This document shows, piece after piece, positions 41,234 through 45,410 of a stretch of DNA of 45,410 nt. Location: the IMG/VR virus record IMGVR_UViG_3300047548_001594, positions 1-45,410 of that record; one strand, written 5' to 3'. The notes beneath the pieces were generated by a model. It did not search any database and was not told the origin of the DNA. It saw nothing but the letters and a program-made list of their open reading frames with translations. This stretch comes from a virus. The position numbers were made by a program, and so were the translations under genes. Each line of letters starts with the position of its first letter. The stretch's first letter is position 1.

Positions 41234-42945
41234 TTTTATTCACCAAGATAAGGTGGAAAAACTTTTTAAGCACAGGTAACGCTTTTACAGAAATTGATCT
41301 AACAAGATCACCGAATACTTTAATTATTGGACAGAATGGTGCCGGTAAATCTACTATTTTGGATGCGTTGACATTTGGGCTTTTTGGTAAACCATTTCGT
41401 AAAATTAATAAACCGCAGTTACTGAACTCAATCAACAACTCTAATGCGGTTGTTGAGATTGAATTTTCTATTGGTAAAAAGAAATATAAAGTTGTTCGTG
41501 GTATGAAGCCGAACATCTTTGAAATTTACTGTGATGATGTATTGGTGAACCAAGATGCCAAAGCCAAAGACTACCAAGAACATCTAGAAAAGTTTATCAT
41601 TAAATTAAACTACAAATCCTTCACGCAGGTTGTTGTTCTTGGTTCTGCATCATTTGTGCCATTCATGCAACTATCTGCGGCTGACCGCAGGACAATTATT
41701 GAAGAACTTTTGGATATCGGTATATTCTCTTCAATGAATGTTTTGTTGAAGAATAAACTTTCTACGCTAAAAGATGAACAGAAAGACAATGACTACAATC
41801 AAAAGTTGATTGTAGAAAAAATTAACTTACAGAAACAAAACATCGAAGAAAACAAAAAGAACCATTTGGTCGAAATCAATAAAAAAGAAAAAGAAGTTGC
41901 CGATAATAATGCTTACTTAACCAAGATAAGTAAAAATATTGTTTTGATACAAAAACATATTGAACAGCTATCTAATAAAATTAATGATGAGTTGGCAGTA
42001 AAAAAGAAAAGTACAAAGATTCAAACACTGCAATCCAAATTTGATGACAGCATTAAAAAATTGAACAAAGAAATTTCATTTTACGAAACGAATGATAATT
42101 GCCCAACTTGTCATCAAAATATAACTGTTGATACCAAAGATAAAAACATCAAAGAAAAACAAACGAAAATTACTGAGATAACGGATGCAACGGAGAAACT
42201 GAAAACGGAACTTGATATTGTTGAAAATCGTTTGAGTGAAATAACAAAAATACAAAAACACATTTCAGAACATAACTCTGAGATTGTTAAATTAAATACT
42301 CAAGTGACAAGTATTAATAACTACAATGCAAAAGTTCTGAAAGAAATTGATGAATTAAAAAGCCGATCAAATACAAATGAAGTTGATGATGAAAAGCTCA
42401 AGACACTAAACTCTGATTTGGAAAAAGCCAAATCTGTAGCTGAACAATTATCAATTGACAAACAGTATTATGAGTTTGCTTCGACCTTGCTTAAAGATAC
42501 TGGTATTAAAACCAAAATCATTAAACAATATTTACCTGTTATGAACAAGTTGATTAACAAGTATCTGACGGCAATGGACTTTTTTGTTAACTTCAATTTG
42601 AATGAGAGTTTTGAGGAGACTATCAAATCTCGTCACCGCGATGAATTTAGTTACGCATCATTTTCTGAAGGTGAAAAAATGAGAATTGATTTGGCACTGT
42701 TGTTTACATGGCGACAAGTTGCTAAGATGAAAAACTCCGTCAATACTAACTTGTTAATTCTTGATGAAGTTTTCGACTCTTCTCTTGACGGTGTTGGTAC
42801 TGAAGAATTTCTAAAACTGTTGAACAGCTTAGATACCAAAACAAATGTTTTTGTGATATCACATAAAGGTGACCAACTATTTGATAAATTCAGAAGTATA
42901 ATTAAATTTGAAAAGAAAAATAATTTTTCACAGGTGGTAAAATGA
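41230..42945 (+). CDS. 46: Recombination ATPase subunit gp46 (Rad50-like)
   Basis: A 571-residue SMC/Rad50-type ATPase (T4 gp46 is 560). Walker A is 'GQNGAGKS' (34-41). Long coiled-coil arms flank a zinc-hook 'CPTC' (291-294). The signature 'SFSEGEKMRIDLALLF' lies near 477-492, and Walker B 'NLLILDEVFD' near 507-516. It partners gp47. The stop overlaps the deformylase start (ATGA), so these genes form one operon. Confidence 0.96.
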   Translation: MILFTKIRWKNFLSTGNAFTEIDLTRSPNTLIIGQNGAGKSTILDALTFGLFGKPFRKINKPQLLNSINNSNAVVEIEFSIGKKKYKVVRGMKPNIFEIYCDDVLVNQDAKAKDYQEHLEKFIIKLNYKSFTQVVVLGSASFVPFMQLSAADRRTIIEELLDIGIFSSMNVLLKNKLSTLKDEQKDNDYNQKLIVEKINLQKQNIEENKKNHLVEINKKEKEVADNNAYLTKISKNIVLIQKHIEQLSNKINDELAVKKKSTKIQTLQSKFDDSIKKLNKEISFYETNDNCPTCHQNITVDTKDKNIKEKQTKITEITDATEKLKTELDIVENRLSEITKIQKHISEHNSEIVKLNTQVTSINNYNAKVLKEIDELKSRSNTNEVDDEKLKTLNSDLEKAKSVAEQLSIDKQYYEFASTLLKDTGIKTKIIKQYLPVMNKLINKYLTAMDFFVNFNLNESFEETIKSRHRDEFSYASFSEGEKMRIDLALLFTWRQVAKMKNSVNTNLLILDEVFDSSLDGVGTEEFLKLLNSLDTKTNVFVISHKGDQLFDKFRSIIKFEKKNNFSQVVK

Positions 42946-43574
42946 TAGATAATGACATTATTAAAATTGATACAAACCCTTATAAAAATGAACCAATAAA
43001 ACAGGTTGTTGAAACCTTTTCTTTGGTACCAGAAACGCACCCCGCATTAAAGAGGGTGTTACCTGTTTTTGATTTTTCTAATCCTCCAGTAGATGCAAAT
43101 AAGTTTGCTAGTTCGTTGGTTGAAACTTGTAAAAAGTATAACGGTTTAGGATTGTCTGCAAATCAGTGTGGATATGAATATCGGGTTTTTGTAATGGGAA
43201 CAGGAGAAAACTTCGTTGCATTTTTTAATCCTGAAATCATTTGGAAATCCGAAGAAACCATTCGTATGGAAGAAGGTTGTTTGTCTTTTATGGATTTGTT
43301 TATTGCTATTGAAAGACCCATCAGCATTAAGGTTAAATACCAAGATTTTACCGGAGAAACAAAAGAAGCTATGTTTGCCGGTTTGACCGCAAGATGTTTT
43401 CAACATGAGCTTGACCACATGAACGGAATAGTGTATACTCACCTTGCAAAGCCTCTGGCACTTCAAATGGCAATTAAGAAGCGTAAAAAATTAACCGAGA
43501 AGCGCCAGAAACTCAAAAAACAATTAATGAATAAAGCGAAAAATGTCTCAAAACAATTGGCCGGAATACGTTAA
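42942..43574 (+). CDS. def: Peptide deformylase
   Basis: A 210-residue protein with all three deformylase motifs: 'GLGLSANQ' (68-75), 'EGCLS' (111-115, metal-binding Cys113) and 'HELDH' (155-159). It removes the N-formyl group from new proteins. Phage deformylases are known mainly from cyanophages and other aquatic phages. An N-terminal extension of about 30 residues and a Lys-rich C-terminal helix (about 176-205) lie outside the catalytic core. Its stop region overlaps the next gene by 32 bases. All metal ligands and the catalytic Glu are intact, so it should be active. Confidence 0.95.
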   Translation: MIDNDIIKIDTNPYKNEPIKQVVETFSLVPETHPALKRVLPVFDFSNPPVDANKFASSLVETCKKYNGLGLSANQCGYEYRVFVMGTGENFVAFFNPEIIWKSEETIRMEEGCLSFMDLFIAIERPISIKVKYQDFTGETKEAMFAGLTARCFQHELDHMNGIVYTHLAKPLALQMAIKKRKKLTEKRQKLKKQLMNKAKNVSKQLAGIR

Positions 43575-44865
43575 TAAGCACTGGAAAAAATGGAGTGAAG
43601 AAAATCCTCCCATTAAAACCATCGATGAAGCTGAACTGAAAAAAGTTCTTATCGAAGATTTGACGTATGCATCACAGATGGATGTAAAAGAATATACACT
43701 CTACCAAAAGTGGTGCGAAATTCAGGAAAAATATCCTACACATTCCGACGTTTTTGGTGATTTTACGCTGGACGATCCAAAACAAGATCAACTCATTCGG
43801 GAAGTGAAATCCAATATTTGGGTTCCCGAGTCACCAGACGACTTTGACAAACTAAAACCCACGATGATTTACACGGACGATTCCGAAGAAATTGAACGTG
43901 TGTCGATGTTCGATGGTACAACAGTCAAACAGAAAACAAAACGTTCTGATTTACCTGAGCGTTGGAATACTGTACGCACTTTCATTTCGACAATGAAAAA
44001 CAATGCAAATATTGGTCGTAATCTAAACTTTATTGTTGCTGACGAAGTAACAGGTAAATATCTTGGTGTCATTTGTATTTCATCAGACTTTCTCGACTTG
44101 ACGCCTAGAGATAAAGTTATTGGTTGGGAAAGAGAAAAGAAGACTCAAGGTGGTATGATTAATCACACCGCCATCGGTTCGTCGATTGTTCCTTTGCAAC
44201 CACTTGGTTATAATTATATGGGCGGCAAATTACTTGCTCTATTGTGTTTGTCTGATACTGTTCAAAAACTTTGGAAGGAAAAATATGGAGATGTTCTTGT
44301 TGGTGTTACTACAACTTCTTTATATGGTAACACTAAATCCGGCGGTCTATCACAGTATGATGGTCTTGAATACTGGAACAAAATGGGATTTTCTAGTGGA
44401 TCTGTTGCCTTTGAACCGAGAAAATCTACGCTAAACATGATTTGGCAGTGGCTGAAAGAAAATCATCCGGAAAAATATTTCGAATGGTGGGAAGCCAAGA
44501 AAGAAAACGGTCTACCTTTTAAAAGAGACCATAAAAATCGTTCACTACATTTTGCATATCCTAAACTGGGTATCCCTAAAAATCTAACACGCACAGAACA
44601 TCAGAGGGGAATTTATTTTTCTCCTCTGTACAATAACACATATGATTTTCTGTGCAATAAAATTTCAGAGGATCAACTGGTCAAATCCTTTGATACAAGT
44701 GAGGAAGCTCTTTCAAATATTTGGAAAACCAAATATGCCAAAGGAAGAATTCGTCAACTGCAAAAGAAAAACTCGGTTTCCTACGAAACCCTGTTTTATG
44801 ATGACCTTATCTACATGACTTGGGAAGAAACTAAGCAAAAATATCTACCACAAGTTGGTCGGTAA
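43543..44865 (+). CDS. DUF4338/DruA-like protein
   Basis: A 440-residue protein. The middle third ('GKYLGVICISSDFLDLTPRD', then 'AIGSSIVPLQPLGYNYMGGK', 'LWKEKYGDVLVGVTTTSLYG' and 'YWNKMGFSSG') follows the order of conserved segments in the DUF4338 family, which includes DruA of the Druantia anti-phage system. I judge this from memory of the pattern only. The N-terminal 130 residues and the C-terminal 120 have no recognisable domain. No helicase or partner genes of Druantia are nearby. The start lies inside the deformylase gene, 32 bases before its stop. The role is unknown; DNA processing is a guess. Confidence 0.75.
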   Translation: MSQNNWPEYVNKHWKKWSEENPPIKTIDEAELKKVLIEDLTYASQMDVKEYTLYQKWCEIQEKYPTHSDVFGDFTLDDPKQDQLIREVKSNIWVPESPDDFDKLKPTMIYTDDSEEIERVSMFDGTTVKQKTKRSDLPERWNTVRTFISTMKNNANIGRNLNFIVADEVTGKYLGVICISSDFLDLTPRDKVIGWEREKKTQGGMINHTAIGSSIVPLQPLGYNYMGGKLLALLCLSDTVQKLWKEKYGDVLVGVTTTSLYGNTKSGGLSQYDGLEYWNKMGFSSGSVAFEPRKSTLNMIWQWLKENHPEKYFEWWEAKKENGLPFKRDHKNRSLHFAYPKLGIPKNLTRTEHQRGIYFSPLYNNTYDFLCNKISEDQLVKSFDTSEEALSNIWKTKYAKGRIRQLQKKNSVSYETLFYDDLIYMTWEETKQKYLPQVGR

Positions 44866-44890
44866 AAATGCAAGTTTACCAAAAAGAGTC

Positions 44891-44919
44891 TTGACAAAGT
44901 GACTACATAAGTGTAGAAT
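44891..44919 (+). promoter_or_regulatory. Sigma70 promoter for the helix-turn-helix gene
   Basis: Perfect TTGACA (44891-44896), 17-base spacer, and TAGAAT (44914-44919), a near-ideal host-type promoter in the only sizeable intergenic gap of the window (44866-44972). It suggests early, strong expression right after infection. Confidence 0.8.
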
Positions 44920-44972
44920 TGAAAAATCGCAACAAGCGATGTGTTTTTTAACTTTATTATTAGGAGTTTATT

Positions 44973-45245
44973 ATGAAGAAAGTTTCCGCCAAACAACGTA
45001 TGCTTGAAACCCTCACCAAATCCAATGGTTACAATACCTTTAGCGTTGCTCAAGCTCGCGCTCGTTTTGGTATTACCAACGTTGCTGCACGTATTGCTGA
45101 ACTTCGCCAAGAAGGATATTCCATTTACACCAATTTGAAAACTCGTGGTGATGGTAGCAAAGTTGCAGTCTATCGCCTTGGTTCTCCCTCTAAGTCTTTC
45201 AAAGCTCAATGCCGTGCTAACGGTGTTCGCCCTCAAGCCGTTTAA
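44973..45245 (+). CDS. Small helix-turn-helix protein
   Basis: A 90-residue protein with a TAGGAG site. 'KQRMLETLTKSNGYNTFSVA' then 'ARARFGITNVAARIAELRQE' and 'GYSIYTNLKTR' fit a winged helix-turn-helix (recognition helix about 33-46, wing 50-70). The C-terminal segment is basic. Codons end in C or G more often than elsewhere in the window. It forms its own transcription unit, bounded by a sigma70 promoter and a terminator. A DNA-binding regulator acting early in infection is the likely role, by inference. Confidence 0.82.
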   Translation: MKKVSAKQRMLETLTKSNGYNTFSVAQARARFGITNVAARIAELRQEGYSIYTNLKTRGDGSKVAVYRLGSPSKSFKAQCRANGVRPQAV

Positions 45246-45261
45246 AATTTGGCTTAAATGA

Positions 45262-45298
45262 GGAGAGTACCATTTTTAATGGTCTCTCCTTTTTTTTA
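45262..45298 (+). terminator. Intrinsic terminator after the helix-turn-helix gene
   Basis: An 11-bp stem with one bulged base (GGAGAG-t-ACCAT with ATGGT-CTCTCC), loop TTTTA, then eight T. It closes the single-gene unit. Confidence 0.93.
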
Positions 45299-45312
45299 TT
45301 TTTGGAGTACAA

Positions 45313-45410
45313 ATGGAAATTCAAATTAAAGTAGACGAATTAAAAAAGAAAAGTCTTTTTGTTGCAACACCTATGTACGGTGGAATGAATCATGGATTGT
45401 ACATGAAGGC
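45313..45410 (+). CDS. Glycosyltransferase-like protein (3' partial)
   Basis: Only 32 codons are visible before the window ends. It has a GGAG ribosome-binding site. 'SLFVATPMYGGMNHGLYMK' matches the N-terminus of a group of phage GT-A-type glycosyltransferases, and resembles the start of the protein at 15939 ('ILIATPCLDQKVDAYFV'). The identification rests on this N-terminus alone. Confidence 0.55.
   Translation, partial: MEIQIKVDELKKKSLFVATPMYGGMNHGLYMK

Noticed and set aside
43543-44865. A complete Druantia defence system
   Set aside because: No large helicase (DruE-type) or other Druantia partner genes are adjacent; only a single DruA-like segment is suggested.
1-45410. tRNA genes, homing endonucleases, insertion sequences or integrase genes
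   Set aside because: I saw no cloverleaf-like intergenic sequence, no GIY-YIG or HNH reading frames, no transposase and no inverted-repeat-bounded element; the only gap over 100 bases (44866-44972) is explained by a promoter.

Overview
The window is a piece of the genome of a T4-like, contractile-tailed bacteriophage. It is AT-rich, every convincing gene lies on the + strand, and genes are packed with overlapping or near-overlapping ends. The best evidence is an uninterrupted T4-order morphogenesis block (neck 13-14, tail completion 15, terminase 16-17, sheath 18, tube 19, portal 20, core 67/68, protease 21, scaffold 22, capsid 23). It is followed by T4-type recombination and late-transcription genes (uvsY, uvsW, 55, 47, 46). 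Small gene sizes, a phage peptide deformylase, collagen-like fibres and a sulfotransferase/glycosyltransferase island point to an aquatic (marine or freshwater) T4-like myovirus with a Gram-negative host. The host itself cannot be named from the sequence.

Layout. (1) 1-15874: a long adsorption and virion-decoration cluster of ten genes. It holds collagen-like fibres, two proteins ending in Peptidase_S74 intramolecular chaperones, a 1621-residue protein with six LamG-type domains, and a 1232-residue fibre made of about 53 Cys-rich 17-residue repeats. It ends at a strong terminator (15890-15929). (2) 15939-22066: a glycan and nucleotide-sugar island. It holds glycosyltransferases (one fused to a methyltransferase), a GT9/heptosyltransferase-like protein, a sulfotransferase, a heptose-type nucleotidyltransferase fused to a mannose-isomerase-type cupin, and an APS-kinase-like domain fused to a second nucleotidyltransferase. 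(3) 22122-36114: the T4 head, neck and tail block, with two extra genes inserted between 67 and 68. (4) 36215-44865: a tail-tube-fold protein, then recombination (uvsY, uvsW, 47/46), the late sigma factor 55, a TagD-like cytidylyltransferase, peptide deformylase and a DUF4338/DruA-like protein. (5) 44866-45410: an isolated small helix-turn-helix gene with its own sigma70 promoter and terminator, then the start of another glycosyltransferase-like gene.

Regulation visible in the DNA. Boxes matching the T4 late promoter TATAAATA (8/8 or 7/8) lie 21-53 bases before eight structural or island genes, often overlapping the stop codon of the gene before. The matching late sigma factor (gp55) is encoded in the window. 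Sigma70-like promoters precede uvsY and the helix-turn-helix gene. Four clear intrinsic terminators divide the strand into units.

Most distinctive points: the Cys-rich 17-residue-repeat fibre beside glycosyltransferases; two unusual nucleotidyltransferase fusions next to a sulfotransferase; one shared module inserted in both gp14 and gp15; and a DruA-like protein carried by a phage.
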